64,000 bases of DNA from Rhodobacteraceae bacterium 63075 (GCA_003417655.1 QVMW01000014.1:19021-83020); one strand, 5' to 3'; numbered from the stretch's first letter, positions 18,220 to 27,692 are shown. Numbers and translations: made by a program. Notes: a model not told the origin generated them from the letters alone.

Positions 18220-18882
18220 CTATCTCTTCACATGTCCCGGCATGTCGCCAGAGCCGCCCGGCGCGCGGACGGCTTCACTCACCTTGTCGAAAACGCCGCC
18301 GAACAGCTTGTTCTTGCGCACCCCCGCCTTGACCTTCTCGAATTGCATCACGTTCTCGATGCGCCGGTCGAGAAAGGCCCATGTGTCGGCATGGCCCTCG
18401 CTGTCGTCACCGAGCCAGAAAAGCACCGTCGAGGAATAGACCCCCGAAAGCGTCGCGCGCTTGGTATACCAGTTGAGATCGCGCGAGCTGTCGCCCAGCG
18501 CATTCCAGATCGCGTCGCAAGTCTCCCAGATGAGCCGCGCCCCTTCCGGCGCATAGGCCGGCAGCGCGAAATGCGTCATGCCGCGGCGCACGAGCTCCTT
18601 GTCCTGTGCCACCTCCAGCCGCAGCCGGACGGCATGGGCGATTCGGTCACGGAACCGCATGGCCTCAAGATCGGCCTTCTCCAACGCCTCGCACATCAGC
18701 GCATCGCCGCGCTTGTGATAGGCCACCGCGAGATCGGCCGCGCCGCGCGGACAGATGCCGCGCGCAAGCGCCGGCTCGAGCCCGCTGTCTTCCATGGCGG
18801 CCTCGAAAGCCGCCTCGCTCCAACCGTCAAAGGGCACATGCGGCAAGGCCGCGTCGAGCAGTTTGTCTTTCACATCAGCCAT
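18220..18882 (-). CDS. COQ9 family ubiquinone biosynthesis protein
   Basis: 220-residue lipid-binding TetR-fold protein that in mitochondria and alphaproteobacteria supports Coq7-dependent steps of ubiquinone synthesis. Recognised from the N-terminal ALPHVPFDGWSEAAFEAA, the central RLRLEVAQDKELVRRGMTHFALP and the conserved C-terminal stretch YSSTVLFWLGDDSEGHADTW followed by RIENVMQFEK. Directly upstream of the quinone oxidoreductase, consistent with a quinone-related pair. Confidence 0.9.
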   Translation of the reverse strand: MADVKDKLLDAALPHVPFDGWSEAAFEAAMEDSGLEPALARGICPRGAADLAVAYHKRGDALMCEALEKADLEAMRFRDRIAHAVRLRLEVAQDKELVRRGMTHFALPAYAPEGARLIWETCDAIWNALGDSSRDLNWYTKRATLSGVYSSTVLFWLGDDSEGHADTWAFLDRRIENVMQFEKVKAGVRKNKLFGGVFDKVSEAVRAPGGSGDMPGHVKR

Positions 18883-18986
18883 GTCAGCCTCCTTGCAGGC
18901 ACCCTAGACAAATCCGCCGGGCTATGCTAGACATTCGCTTCCTGCAAATCCTTGCAACTTCAACTTAGAAAGGTGGTGAAAACCAC

Positions 18987-19193
18987 ATGCAGGTTAGTGT
19001 TCGCGACAACAATGTCGATCAGGCGCTCCGCGCCCTGAAGAAAAAGCTCCAGCGTGAGGGTGTTTTTCGCGAGATGAAGCTTCGGCAGCATTTCGAGAAA
19101 CCGTCCGAGAAAAAAGCGCGCGAGAAGGCCGAAGCGATTCGCCGCCAGCGCAAGCTGGCTCGCAAGAAAGCCCAGCGCGAAGGTCTGCTCTGA
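18987..19193 (+). CDS. rpsU: 30S ribosomal protein S21
   Basis: Very basic 68-residue ribosomal protein that opens with the family pattern [32 protein letters not shown] strong Shine-Dalgarno (GAAAGGTGG) precedes the ATG. It is monocistronic, with a terminator about 40 bases downstream. Confidence 0.96.
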   Translation: MQVSVRDNNVDQALRALKKKLQREGVFREMKLRQHFEKPSEKKAREKAEAIRRQRKLARKKAQREGLL

Positions 19194-19231
19194 GCGGCCT
19201 TAGGTCGGAGCTTCTCTGACACGAAAAGACG

Positions 19232-19266
19232 AAACCTCCGTAGCGCAAGTTGCGGGGGTTTTCTTT
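19232..19266 (+). terminator. Terminator of rpsU
   Basis: Stem AACCTCCG / CGGGGGTT with one G-U type mismatch, followed by TTTTCTTTT. About 40 bases after the rpsU stop. Confidence 0.7.
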
Positions 19267-19381
19267 TGTCCGGTCGGACCGCCCCCTTTGCAGATCAACC
19301 CTGCGTCAGCGCACGAGGGCGGCCCTGTTCATTTCCCCGTAAATCATTACCTTCGGCGCAGAAACTGAAAGGAGCCTCAAC

Positions 19382-20254
19382 ATGAGCGATTCATACACGC
19401 CTCCAAAGGTCTGGACCTGGGACCAGGAAAGCGGCGGGCGCTTCGCCTCCATCAACCGGCCCATAGCCGGCCCCACCCATGACAAGGAGCTGCCCGTCGG
19501 CAAGCACCCGCTCCAGCTCTACTCGCTGGCAACGCCCAACGGCGTGAAGATCACCGTCCTGCTCGAAGAACTGCTGGCCGCTGGCCATACGGGCGCCGAG
19601 TATGACGCCTGGCTCATCAATATCGGCGAGGGCGACCAGTTCGGCTCCGGCTTCGTGGAGATCAACCCCAATTCCAAGATCCCCGCCCTGATGGACCATT
19701 CCGAAACGCCGCCCCGCCGGATGTTCGAAAGCGGCTCGATCATGCTGCAACTGGCCGAGAAGTTCGGTGCCTTCCTCCCCGAGGATGCCGCCGGGCGCGC
19801 CGAATGCCTCAACTGGCTCTTCTGGCAGATGGGCTCCGCGCCCTATCTGGGCGGCGGCTTCGGACATTTCTACGCCTACGCGCCTGAGAAGTGGCAATAC
19901 CCCATCGACCGCTTCGCCATGGAGGTCAAACGTCAGCTTGACGTGCTCGACCGCCGCCTGGCCGAAACAGAGTATCTCGCAGGCGACGACTACACCATCG
20001 CCGACATGGCCAACTGGGCCTGGTATGGCCAGCTCGTCCTTGGCCGCCTCTACGATGCCGCCGAATTCCTCGACGTGACAAGCTACAAGAACGTCATGCG
20101 CTGGGCCGAGGCCATCGACGCGCGCGCGCCCGTCCAGCGCGGCCGCATGGTCAACCGTGCCTTCGGCGAGCTTTCAAGCCAGCTCCGCGAGCGGCATGAC
20201 GCCTCGGATTTCGAGACGAAGACCCAGGACAAGCTCGAGCCCGAGGAAAGCTAG
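19382..20254 (+). CDS. yghU: Glutathione S-transferase, YghU type
   Basis: 290 residues, the length of the YghU/Ure2p-like GST class with disulfide-bond reductase activity. The N-terminal extension (YTPPKVWTWDQESGGRFASINRPIAG) is characteristic, followed by the thioredoxin fold (QLYSLATPNGVKITVLLEEL; NPNSKIPALMD; ESGSIMLQLAEKFG) and an all-helical C-terminal domain (DYTIADMANWAWYG). Stands alone, convergent with the flavodoxin-like gene; stop codons nearly overlap. Confidence 0.93.
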   Translation: MSDSYTPPKVWTWDQESGGRFASINRPIAGPTHDKELPVGKHPLQLYSLATPNGVKITVLLEELLAAGHTGAEYDAWLINIGEGDQFGSGFVEINPNSKIPALMDHSETPPRRMFESGSIMLQLAEKFGAFLPEDAAGRAECLNWLFWQMGSAPYLGGGFGHFYAYAPEKWQYPIDRFAMEVKRQLDVLDRRLAETEYLAGDDYTIADMANWAWYGQLVLGRLYDAAEFLDVTSYKNVMRWAEAIDARAPVQRGRMVNRAFGELSSQLRERHDASDFETKTQDKLEPEES

Positions 20255-20814
20255 CCCCCCCGCGCCCAGCGCGCGCAGGCCGCGTGAAAACGCCTTGCAA
20301 AACGGCGGGCGGTGGTGACATCGCCCGCCCTGATCATCTGCGCCTTGTCGCGCACGGAGGTGGCCCCCATCCCGAGACAATAGCCATCTTCGTTGATCCC
20401 CTCCTTCTCCGGGTTCACCGGCGCGCCGATATCGTCCACCCCGACCCAGATCATCCCGTGCTGCGCGGCGAATACAGCGAGTTGAATGAGCGAGGTCATC
20501 TTGTCGCCGCTGGCATAGCTGCCCACGGTCATCCCGGCCGCCATTTTCCCGCTCCAGCCATCCTCGCTTCCCCAGATGTCGCTCGAAGCATCCATGAAGG
20601 CTTTGAAAGGCGACGAGATGCTGCCCATGTAGGTCGGCGCCGCGAAGACGATGCCATCGGCGCGCCGCATCGCCAACCAATCCGCATCGCCAAGCGATGT
20701 GACATCGGCGAGATGGACAGCCGCGCCCAAGGCTTCCAGTTCGCCCGCGAAAACCTCCGCCAGCCGTCGGGTATGCCCGCTTCCCGAATGAAAACTCACG
20801 ACAATCTCAACCAA
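20251..20814 (-). CDS. Flavodoxin-like NAD(P)H:FMN reductase family protein
   Basis: 187 residues of the flavodoxin/WrbA fold. The FMN phosphate-binding loop is SFHSGSGHTRRLAE near the N-terminus, and FAAPTYMGSISSPFKAFMD is the second flavin-contacting loop. The start is set by an AAGGAG Shine-Dalgarno six bases before a TTG codon at 20814; the longer frame runs into an intergenic repeat and is rejected. Substrate unknown; quinone or azo reduction is plausible for the family. Confidence 0.85.
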   Translation of the reverse strand: MVEIVVSFHSGSGHTRRLAEVFAGELEALGAAVHLADVTSLGDADWLAMRRADGIVFAAPTYMGSISSPFKAFMDASSDIWGSEDGWSGKMAAGMTVGSYASGDKMTSLIQLAVFAAQHGMIWVGVDDIGAPVNPEKEGINEDGYCLGMGATSVRDKAQMIRAGDVTTARRFARRFHAACARWARGG

Positions 20815-20824
20815 ACCCAGCTCC

Positions 20825-20964
20825 TTCTTCTTGCCGAAAATATCCCGGGGGTGTGGGGGCTGGCCCCCACAATCTCCCGACTCCGCGCAGCAAGTGCGCT
20901 TGGCCGGGTTACGCGGTGGCTGCGCAAACTGCCCGGTCGGATTTCGCGAAGCGAAATTCGAAAC
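20825..20964. repeat. Composite palindromic intergenic repeat
   Basis: Contains a TTCTTCTTGCC...ATCCCGGGG module (20825-20850), a perfect 9-bp hairpin (20852-20860 with 20863-20871), and a 32-base unit (20933-20964) whose core ATTTCGC-GAA-GCGAAAT is palindromic. The last unit recurs inverted with one mismatch at 56435-56466. Confidence 0.7.
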
Positions 20965-20965
20965 A

Positions 20966-22546
20966 TCATCCCCGCACCATCCCCTCCGCCACCTTCTCGG
21001 CAATCATGATGGTTGGCGCATTGGTGTTCCCGCTCACGATCCGGGGCATCACGCTAGCATCCACGACCCGCAGGTTGCCCACTGCCTTCATCCGGCAGTC
21101 CGCATCCAGCGGCGCATCCTCTTCCACGCCCATGCGCACCGTGCAGGTGGGGTGGAAAATCGTCGTGCCGATATCCCCCGCCGCGCGGGCCAGCGCGCCC
21201 TCCTCGCTCACATCCGCCCCGGGGAGCATCTCCTCGGGCGCATATTTCGCCAGTTCCGGGCGCGCCATGATCTCGCGCACCTGCCGGATCGCCGCCACGG
21301 CCACCGCCCGGTCGCCCTCGGTGCTCAGGTAGTTCGGCGCGATGCGCGGCGGCTTCGTGGGGTCAGGCGAGGTGATCTCGACAGTGCCCCGGCTCTCGGG
21401 CCGCAGGTTGCACACGCTTGTCGTCATCGCCGGGAAATCATGCAGCGGCTCGCCGAAGGCATTCAGCGAAAGCGGCTGGACGTGATATTCGAGGTCCGCC
21501 GTGGCCAGGTCCGGTCGGCTCCTGGAGAATGCGCCGAGCTGGCTTGGCGCCATGCTCATCGGGCCCGACCGCCGCAGCAGATATTCCAGCCCGATCTTCG
21601 CCTTGCCCCAAACCGAGCCTGCCAGCGTGTTGAGCGTCAGCGCGTTCTCGAGCCGGAAGATCGTGCGAAGCTGCAAATGGTCCTGCAAATTCGCGCCGAC
21701 AGCGGGCAAATCGGCCTTCACCTCGATGCCGTGGCGGCCCAGCAGCGCCGCCGGCCCCAGCCCCGAGAGCTGCAAGATCTGCGGCGAGCCGATCGCCCCC
21801 GCGCTCAGCACCACCTCGCCGCCGCAGCGCGCCGTCTCCGAGCGCCCGCCGCACGCGTATTCCACGCCGGTGACCTGCCCCTCTTCGACCACAAGCCGCG
21901 TCACATGCGCCCCGGTGATCGTTTCGATCCGCCCTTTCGGCGCGCCGCGCAGGAAGGCCTTCGCAGTGGTCATACGCCAGCCACCGCGCTGGTTCACCCG
22001 GAAATATCCCACGCCTTCATTGTCGCCGCGGTTGAAATCCTCCACGCTCGGCAGCCCCCAGCCCACCGCCGCATCGCGCCAGTCGTCCAGAAGCTCCCAA
22101 TGCAGGCGCTGCTCCTCCACGCGCCATTCGCCGCCCTGCCCATGCATCTCGTCGGCCCCGGCATAATAGTCCTCGGAGCGCTTGAAATAGGGCAGCACAT
22201 CTTCCCAGCCCCAGCCCGTCAGCCCCATCTGCCGCCAGCCGTCATAGTCCGCCGCCTGCCCGCGCAGGTAGAGCATCCCGTTGATCGCCGAGCACCCGCC
22301 AAGCAGCTTGCCGCGCGGATAAAGCAGGCTCCGGCCATTCAGCCCCGCCTCGGCCTCGGTGCGAAACATCCAGTCGGTGCGCGGGTTGCCGATGCAGTAG
22401 AGATATCCCATCGGAATATGAACCCAGTGATACCTGTCGCTGCCGCCCGCCTCGAGCAACAGCACCCTGCGGCCCGCATCGGCCAGCCGCCGCGCCATGA
22501 CGCAGCCCGCGCTGCCGGCCCCTATGACGATATGATCCCAGGCCAC
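20966..22546 (-). CDS. GMC-family oxidoreductase, choline dehydrogenase-like
   Basis: FAD-dependent alcohol/choline dehydrogenase of 526 residues. The dinucleotide-binding motif VIGAGSAGCVMARRLAD is at the N-terminus, GMC signature 1 is in GKLLGGCSAINGMLYLRG, and signature 2 in GAIGSPQILQLSGLGP. The C-terminal part DASVMPRIVSGNTNAPTIM is typical. GTG at 22546 is chosen because GGAGG lies seven bases upstream and the FAD motif begins five residues later; the ORF extends further without a Shine-Dalgarno. No bet genes are near, so the substrate is open. Confidence 0.9.
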   Translation of the reverse strand: MAWDHIVIGAGSAGCVMARRLADAGRRVLLLEAGGSDRYHWVHIPMGYLYCIGNPRTDWMFRTEAEAGLNGRSLLYPRGKLLGGCSAINGMLYLRGQAADYDGWRQMGLTGWGWEDVLPYFKRSEDYYAGADEMHGQGGEWRVEEQRLHWELLDDWRDAAVGWGLPSVEDFNRGDNEGVGYFRVNQRGGWRMTTAKAFLRGAPKGRIETITGAHVTRLVVEEGQVTGVEYACGGRSETARCGGEVVLSAGAIGSPQILQLSGLGPAALLGRHGIEVKADLPAVGANLQDHLQLRTIFRLENALTLNTLAGSVWGKAKIGLEYLLRRSGPMSMAPSQLGAFSRSRPDLATADLEYHVQPLSLNAFGEPLHDFPAMTTSVCNLRPESRGTVEITSPDPTKPPRIAPNYLSTEGDRAVAVAAIRQVREIMARPELAKYAPEEMLPGADVSEEGALARAAGDIGTTIFHPTCTVRMGVEEDAPLDADCRMKAVGNLRVVDASVMPRIVSGNTNAPTIMIAEKVAEGMVRG

Positions 22547-22624
22547 CTTCCCGCCTCCCTGCGCATCCGCTCCGAAGCTACCGGCAAACCCGGCGCGCCG
22601 AAAGCCCCGCATCGCGGCAAGCGC

Positions 22625-23083
22625 TTACACGGGCAGTGCCGTGGTCTTGAAGACGGTGCGCAGCGCGAAGCTCGACTGCATCTGCGTCACGCCCGGCAGC
22701 CGGGCGAGATGCTGCCGGTGAATCCGTGCAAAATCATCGGTGTTCTCGGCGACGACCTTGAGGATGTAATCCGCCGTCCCTGCCATCAGGTGACATTCGA
22801 GGACATCCGGAATGCGCGAAACGGCCTTCTCGAAGGCATCGAGCACCTCGTCGGCCTGCGCCTGAAGCGTGATCTCGACGAAGACGGTCGTCGGCATGCC
22901 CATCTTGCGCGCATCCAGCAGCGTCACGTATTGGCGGATGAAGCCTTCCTGCTCCAGCCTCTGCACCCGCCGGTGACAGGCGCTCGCGCTCAGCGCGACG
23001 GCCTCGCTCAACTCCGCGTTGGAAATGCGCCCCTGATTCTGCATGATCCTCAGAATCCGCCGATCTGTTTCATCCAGTTGCAT
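22625..23083 (-). CDS. Lrp/AsnC family transcriptional regulator
   Basis: 152 residues with an N-terminal helix-turn-helix (ETDRRILRIMQNQGRISNAELSEAV...SACHRRVQRLE) and a C-terminal RAM ligand-binding domain (MAGTADYILKVVAENTDDFARI). It is divergent from ald across 143 bases, the usual arrangement for an AldR-type alanine-responsive activator of alanine dehydrogenase. That role is inferred from position. Confidence 0.92.
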   Translation of the reverse strand: MQLDETDRRILRIMQNQGRISNAELSEAVALSASACHRRVQRLEQEGFIRQYVTLLDARKMGMPTTVFVEITLQAQADEVLDAFEKAVSRIPDVLECHLMAGTADYILKVVAENTDDFARIHRQHLARLPGVTQMQSSFALRTVFKTTALPV

Positions 23084-23226
23084 ATTCGCAAGTTCCTTTC
23101 GCGTTTTGCATTGTTATCCGCAGATTCTTCGCAAAAGTCCATCACCCGCGCCTCATATGCGGATCGCTTTGCTCACGATCTGCGGCACGCTCGGCCAAAG
23201 CGCGTTCAAGCAGAGGGAGACACGCC

Positions 23227-24345
23227 ATGAAGATCGGATGCCCGACAGAGATCAAGCCACAAGAGTTCCGCGTCGGGGTCACGCCCAACGCCGCCGAGGA
23301 AGCCGTCCTGCGCGGCCACGAGGTGCTGATCCAGAAAGGTGCCGGGATCGGCGCTGGTTTCCTGGATGAGGATTACACCGCCGTCGGCGCGAAGATCATC
23401 GACACCGCCGAGGAAGTCTTCGCCAGCGCCGAGATGATCGTGAAGGTCAAGGAGCCGCAGGCCGGCGAGCGCAAGATGCTCCGCGAGGGCCAGCTTCTCT
23501 TCACCTATCTTCACCTCGCCCCCGACCCCGACCAGACGCGCGACCTGCTCGACAGCGGCTGCACCGCCATCGCCTACGAGACGGTCACGGACCGCGCGGG
23601 CGGCCTGCCGCTCCTTGCGCCGATGTCCGAAGTCGCCGGGCGTCTCGCGCCGCAGATGGGCGCGTGGACGCTGCAAAAGGCCAATGGCGGCCGCGGCGTG
23701 CTCATGGGCGGTGTCCCCGGCGTCGGCCCGGCACGTGTCGTCGTGATCGGCGGCGGCGTCGTCGGCACCCATGCCGCGAAGATCGCCGCGGGAATGGGCG
23801 CGGATGTGACCGTGCTCGACCGCTCCCTGCCCCGCCTGCGCTACCTCGATGATGTCTATGGCGGCACCTTCAAGAACCAGTATTCCACCGCAGGTGCCAC
23901 CGCCGGGCTGATCCGCGAGGCCGACATGGTCATCGGCGCGGTGCTGATCCCCGGCGGTGCCGCGCCCAAGCTCATCTCGCGCGCGGACCTTTCCGACATG
24001 AAGCCCGGCGCGGCGCTTGTCGATGTCGCCATCGACCAGGGCGGCTGCTTCGAGACCTCGAAGGCCACGACCCATGCCGACCCGATCTACGAGGTCGACG
24101 GGATCATGCATTACTGCGTCGCCAACATGCCCGGCGCCGTCGCGCGCACCTCCACCATCGCGCTCGGCAACGCCACGATGCCCTTCATGCTCTCGCTCGC
24201 CGCCAAGGGCTGGAAGCAGGCCTGCGCGGATGATCCGCACCTCAAGGCCGGGCTCAACGTCCATGCCGGCAAGCTGACCTACGCCGCCGTCGGCGAAGCT
24301 CTCGGCATCGACTGGATCACAGCAGATCAGGCCATCGCAAGCTGA
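23227..24345 (+). CDS. ald: Alanine dehydrogenase
   Basis: NAD-dependent deamination of L-alanine to pyruvate and ammonium. 372 residues, with the family opening [20 protein letters not shown], substrate-binding lysine region (MIVKVKEPQ), and the nucleotide-binding motif [20 protein letters not shown] followed by the acidic residue in VTVLDRS. A GGAGA Shine-Dalgarno precedes the ATG. Divergent from an Lrp-type regulator, and followed by a strong terminator. Confidence 0.97.
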   Translation: MKIGCPTEIKPQEFRVGVTPNAAEEAVLRGHEVLIQKGAGIGAGFLDEDYTAVGAKIIDTAEEVFASAEMIVKVKEPQAGERKMLREGQLLFTYLHLAPDPDQTRDLLDSGCTAIAYETVTDRAGGLPLLAPMSEVAGRLAPQMGAWTLQKANGGRGVLMGGVPGVGPARVVVIGGGVVGTHAAKIAAGMGADVTVLDRSLPRLRYLDDVYGGTFKNQYSTAGATAGLIREADMVIGAVLIPGGAAPKLISRADLSDMKPGAALVDVAIDQGGCFETSKATTHADPIYEVDGIMHYCVANMPGAVARTSTIALGNATMPFMLSLAAKGWKQACADDPHLKAGLNVHAGKLTYAAVGEALGIDWITADQAIAS

Positions 24346-24369
24346 TCGCCGCCCGTCAGCTCGAATGAG

Positions 24370-24400
24370 ACGGCGCCTTCCCTCCGGAGGCGCCGTTTTT
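24370..24400 (+). terminator. Terminator of ald
   Basis: Perfect 9-bp stem ACGGCGCCT (24370-24378) with AGGCGCCGT (24388-24396), followed by a run of T residues. Confidence 0.9.
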
Positions 24401-24519
24401 CGTCGGGAGTCCTGAACCCGCAGCTCTGGCCGCAGGTATCTCGCAATACCGCGCAAGACGGCGCGCGGGCTCATCATGCGCAAACATGACGACCGGCGAT
24501 GCAGGGAAAGGGAGAACAA

Positions 24520-24614
24520 AACCCGTGGTAGCGTGAGGCGGACTTGAACCGCCGACCCCAGCATTATGAGTGCTGTGCTCTAACCAGCTGAGCTATCACG
24601 CCATACCACGGGTT
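24520..24614. repeat. 11-bp inverted repeat enclosing the tRNA-Met gene
   Basis: AACCCGTGGTA at 24520-24530 and its exact complement at 24604-24614. The left arm includes the encoded ACCA end of the tRNA; the right arm is 5' leader. In the precursor RNA the leader would pair with the CCA end and trailer, extending the acceptor stem. Confidence 0.85.
24526..24602 (-). tRNA. tRNA-Met (anticodon CAT), elongator type
   Basis: 77-base cloverleaf read leftward, with CCA encoded. Acceptor GGCGTGA pairs with TCACGCT (first pair G-U), D-loop AGCTCAGCTGGTTAGAGC, anticodon stem CAGCA/TGCTG around CTCATAA, and T-arm GGCGGTTCAAGTCCGCC. The anticodon arm and GGGGTC variable region resemble elongator tRNA-Met, not initiator or lysidine tRNA-Ile, but the isotype call is by eye. 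Confidence 0.93.
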
Positions 24615-24672
24615 GATGTGAGGCGAATTAGCGGGGCCGCCTCACGGTGTCAAACACAAAACGCGCGCCCGC

Positions 24673-25479
24673 TCACGCTTCCTTGCGGATTTCCACCTGA
24701 TGAGGATAGGGGATCGAGACGCCGCCCTTGTCGAAGGCTTCCTTGACCGCCTTGGTCATCTCGAACTTGATGTCCCAGTAATCCGCCGCATCGCACCACA
24801 GCCGCGCCGTCAGGTCGACGCTGCTGCTCCCGAGGTTCGTGACCCGGACCCAAGGCGCGGGGTCGTCATGCACCCGCGTATCCTTCTTGGCCAGATCCGT
24901 GATGATCTTCATGGCCTTGTCCGCATCATCGCCGTAATCGATCCCGAAAGTCAGGTCCACACGGCGCGTGTCATAATGCGAGACATTGGTGATGATCGAG
25001 CCCCAGGCCTGCCCGTTGGGCACGATGATCTGGACATTGTCGGGCGTGACCAGTTCGGTGATGAAGAGGTTCACGTCCTTGACCGTGCCCGCTGTCCCGC
25101 CGATATCGACATACTGGCCGAGCTTGTAGGGCCGGAACAGGATCAGCATGAACCCTGCCGCCAGGTCGCTGAGCGTGCCTTGCAGCGCCAGTCCGATCGC
25201 CAGCGTCGCCGCGCCCAGAACCGCGACAAGCGAGGTCGCCTCGATCCCGAAGATGCCCAGCACCGCGACCAGCACCATGAGCAGGATGACCCATTTCACG
25301 ACAGAGGCCACGAAGTTGCCGAGCGTGTCGTCGATGTTCTCGTTGGCATTGACCTTGCGCCGGATGAGCCCGCTGACCAGCCCGGCCACGAGCCAGCCGA
25401 TGATCAGGACGACAAGCGCCTTGACCGCGTTCATGACGAGAGGCGCATAGGCGCCCAGTGAATCCATAAATGCTTCCAT
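24673..25479 (-). CDS. Small-conductance mechanosensitive channel MscS family
   Basis: 268-residue inner-membrane channel. Three hydrophobic helices occupy about residues 15-35, 55-80 and 88-115. The pore helix and following beta domain read LAIGLALQGTLSDLAAGFMLILFRPYKLGQYVDIGGTAGTV, the MscS hallmark, and the C-terminal alpha-beta domain ends VSIPYPHQVEIRKEA. Length is close to E. coli MscS. Acts as an osmotic safety valve. Confidence 0.94.
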   Translation of the reverse strand: MEAFMDSLGAYAPLVMNAVKALVVLIIGWLVAGLVSGLIRRKVNANENIDDTLGNFVASVVKWVILLMVLVAVLGIFGIEATSLVAVLGAATLAIGLALQGTLSDLAAGFMLILFRPYKLGQYVDIGGTAGTVKDVNLFITELVTPDNVQIIVPNGQAWGSIITNVSHYDTRRVDLTFGIDYGDDADKAMKIITDLAKKDTRVHDDPAPWVRVTNLGSSSVDLTARLWCDAADYWDIKFEMTKAVKEAFDKGGVSIPYPHQVEIRKEA

Positions 25480-25597
25480 GAAAGCCCCCGATTGTTACCG
25501 CGAGGCGGCCCGATACCGCCTCTTCAGATGCGCGCCTACCTCATGGCAAGCGTGCCTTACAGGGTCTTTTTGTCAAGTTTTTCCCCGCGCCCGTGCC

Positions 25598-26044
25598 TCA
25601 GCCCGGCAGCGTTCCGGTCAACACGTAGCGCAATATGTCGGCGACCTGCCCGGGCTCGCGCGCCACGGCCAAAGCCGCCGCATCCACCTCCTTGAGGGCA
25701 TGGTCATGCTCGGGCGGTTGCAGGATGACAAGGCTCTTGCCGAGCGCGCTCGCCACACCCGCGTCGAAGGCCGCGTTCCATTGCTTGTACTTGTCCCCGA
25801 AGCGCACGACGACGACATCGGCCTCGGCGAGGCCCTTGCGCGTGCGGATCGCGTTGACCATCGCGCCCTTGTGGTCATGCCAGTACTTGCTGTCCTCGCT
25901 CCCGAGGATCGCCACGCCACAATCGTCCGAGGCGGAATGGTCCGTCACCGGCGCGGAAAACGCGACGTCCAGCCCCTCGCAGGCCGCCTCGATCTCGGCG
26001 CGCCAGTCGGTGTGAATCTCTCCGCTCAAATAGACGTTCAGCAT
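25598..26044 (-). CDS. YtoQ family protein
   Basis: 148 residues. The opening MLNVYLSGEIHTDWR, then FSAPVTDHSASDDCG, and EADVVVVRFGDKYKQWNAAFDAG, match the YtoQ family, a nucleoside 2-deoxyribosyltransferase-like fold of unknown activity. It lies 12 bases downstream of a methyltransferase gene on the same strand, so the two are probably co-transcribed. Confidence 0.85.
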   Translation of the reverse strand: MLNVYLSGEIHTDWRAEIEAACEGLDVAFSAPVTDHSASDDCGVAILGSEDSKYWHDHKGAMVNAIRTRKGLAEADVVVVRFGDKYKQWNAAFDAGVASALGKSLVILQPPEHDHALKEVDAAALAVAREPGQVADILRYVLTGTLPG

Positions 26045-26056
26045 GTCTCGCTCCCT

Positions 26057-26716
26057 TTATTTCGGAGCCGCGACCATACCAGCCTGGCGCTTGCGCGCAA
26101 CGATGTAGCGCGAGATTGTCGGCGCGCTCAGGGCCTCGATGATCTCGAAGCCCGCCGCCTCGACCTGCGCCTCCAGCGCGCGGCTCGTGACGAAGCTCAC
26201 ATGCCGCGGGGCCTTACCGAACACGCGCATCAAGGGGATGAGCGCCCCGAAAGCCAGCCGCTTGAGCGCGCCGACATCCTTCAGGCAAGGCGTTTTCGAG
26301 ATGAAGAGCCCGCCCTCGGGAAGCGCGTCATGGATCGCGGGAAACGCCGCCGGCATATCCTCGATCAGGTGGAAGATGTTGTGCCCCATGATGACATCCG
26401 GCCTCTCGGCACGGTCCAGGGCCGCCATCACATCCAGCGCCTCGAACCGCGCGTTGCCGGCCTCCGCCTCCGCAGCCCTGCCGCGCGCGATCTCGACCAT
26501 TTTTGGCGAGATATCCGTGCCGAGGATCTCGCGCACATGCCCGGCCAGCCTCAGCGCCGTGGAACCCGTCCCGCAGCCTAGCTCCAACACGCGATGCTCC
26601 GGCGCGAGATAGCTCGCAGAGCGCTCCAACGTCAGCTCATAGGCCGCCTCATCGGAAATCGCCTGCCCGCCATATTTCGGCGCGACCCCGTCCCAGAATG
26701 CAGCATCGGTTTTCAT
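26057..26716 (-). CDS. Class I SAM-dependent methyltransferase
   Basis: 219 residues. Motif I is VLELGCGTGSTALRLA, motif II-like GTDISPKMVEIARG, and motif IV DVIMGHNIFHLIED. The start at 26716 (MKTDAAFWDGVAPKYG) has AGGA six bases upstream and gives the family N-terminus; an upstream ATG at 26761 lacks that. Substrate unknown, probably a small molecule. Divergent from a LysR gene, which may control it and ytoQ. Confidence 0.85.
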   Translation of the reverse strand: MKTDAAFWDGVAPKYGGQAISDEAAYELTLERSASYLAPEHRVLELGCGTGSTALRLAGHVREILGTDISPKMVEIARGRAAEAEAGNARFEALDVMAALDRAERPDVIMGHNIFHLIEDMPAAFPAIHDALPEGGLFISKTPCLKDVGALKRLAFGALIPLMRVFGKAPRHVSFVTSRALEAQVEAAGFEIIEALSAPTISRYIVARKRQAGMVAAPK

Positions 26717-26810
26717 GTCCTGTCCTTCCTGACCATTGCCGCTCCCCTGATACATGCGCATGATTGGCCCGTGAATTGACTAAATTTGCAAGGCTTCTAT
26801 ACATATTTGC

Positions 26811-27692
26811 ATGAATAATACGCCCGACTGGACTCTCCTGCGCGCCTTCCTCGAAACGGCGCAGACCGGCTCACTCTCAGCCGCCGCCCGCCGCCTCGGC
26901 CTCACCCAGCCGACCCTGAGCCGCCAGGTCGCCGCGCTGGAAGACGCCACCGGCCTGATGCTCTTCGAGCGTGTCGGACGCGGCCTGGCGCTGACGGAGG
27001 CGGGCCGCGAGCTGCTCCCCCATGCGCGCCGGATGGGGGAAGCGGCCGAGCGTCTGTCCTTCTCGGTCACGGCGCTCGGCTCCGACCTTTCCGGCCCGGT
27101 GCGCATCTCGGCAAGCTATGCCTATGCCGCCTACCTCCTGCCGGGGTTTCTGGGGCGGATCAAGCAGGCCGCGCCCCGGATTCACCCCGAAATCATCGCC
27201 AGCGACGACATCTCCGACCTGATGCGCCGCGAAGCCGATATCGCCGTGCGCCACCTGCGCCCCGAAGAGCCCGAGCTCGTCGCCCGGCTGGTTTTCGAGG
27301 CCCGCGGTCACTTCTACGCCGCCCCCGCGCTTCTCGCCCGCCAGGGCCGCCCGGACACCAAGGAAGCGCTCGCCGCGATGGACTGGGTCGGCTTTGGCGA
27401 CGATACACGCTTTCTTTCCTACGCCGCCGAACTCGGTATTCCGCTGCAGCCCTCGGCCTTCCAGGCCAGCTCGGAGAACGGCATCACGGCCTGGGAAATG
27501 GCCAAGGCCGGGCTCGGCGTCTGCGCCATGGAGGAAAGCATCGCCGCGCTCAGCCCCGAGATGGAGCCGCTTCTGGCCAGCGAGATCGACATCACCTTTC
27601 CGGTCTGGCTCGTGACCCATCGCGAGATCCACACCAGCCCCAGGATCAGGCTGGTCTTCGACATGCTGGCCGAGGCCTTCTCGGCGCGCTGA
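26811..27692 (+). CDS. LysR family transcriptional regulator
   Basis: 293 residues. The winged helix-turn-helix is at about 5-62 (LRAFLETAQTGSLSAAARRLGLTQPTLSRQVAALE) and is followed by the periplasmic-binding-like effector domain (GPVRISASYAYAAYLLPGFL). It is divergent from the methyltransferase-ytoQ pair across about 95 bases, the common layout for a LysR and its target. Effector unknown. Confidence 0.92.
   Translation: MNNTPDWTLLRAFLETAQTGSLSAAARRLGLTQPTLSRQVAALEDATGLMLFERVGRGLALTEAGRELLPHARRMGEAAERLSFSVTALGSDLSGPVRISASYAYAAYLLPGFLGRIKQAAPRIHPEIIASDDISDLMRREADIAVRHLRPEEPELVARLVFEARGHFYAAPALLARQGRPDTKEALAAMDWVGFGDDTRFLSYAAELGIPLQPSAFQASSENGITAWEMAKAGLGVCAMEESIAALSPEMEPLLASEIDITFPVWLVTHREIHTSPRIRLVFDMLAEAFSAR

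Noticed and set aside
20831..23230. 799-codon frame opposite the GMC and Lrp genes
   Set aside because: Spans two real genes and an intergenic repeat in antisense, with no family signature.
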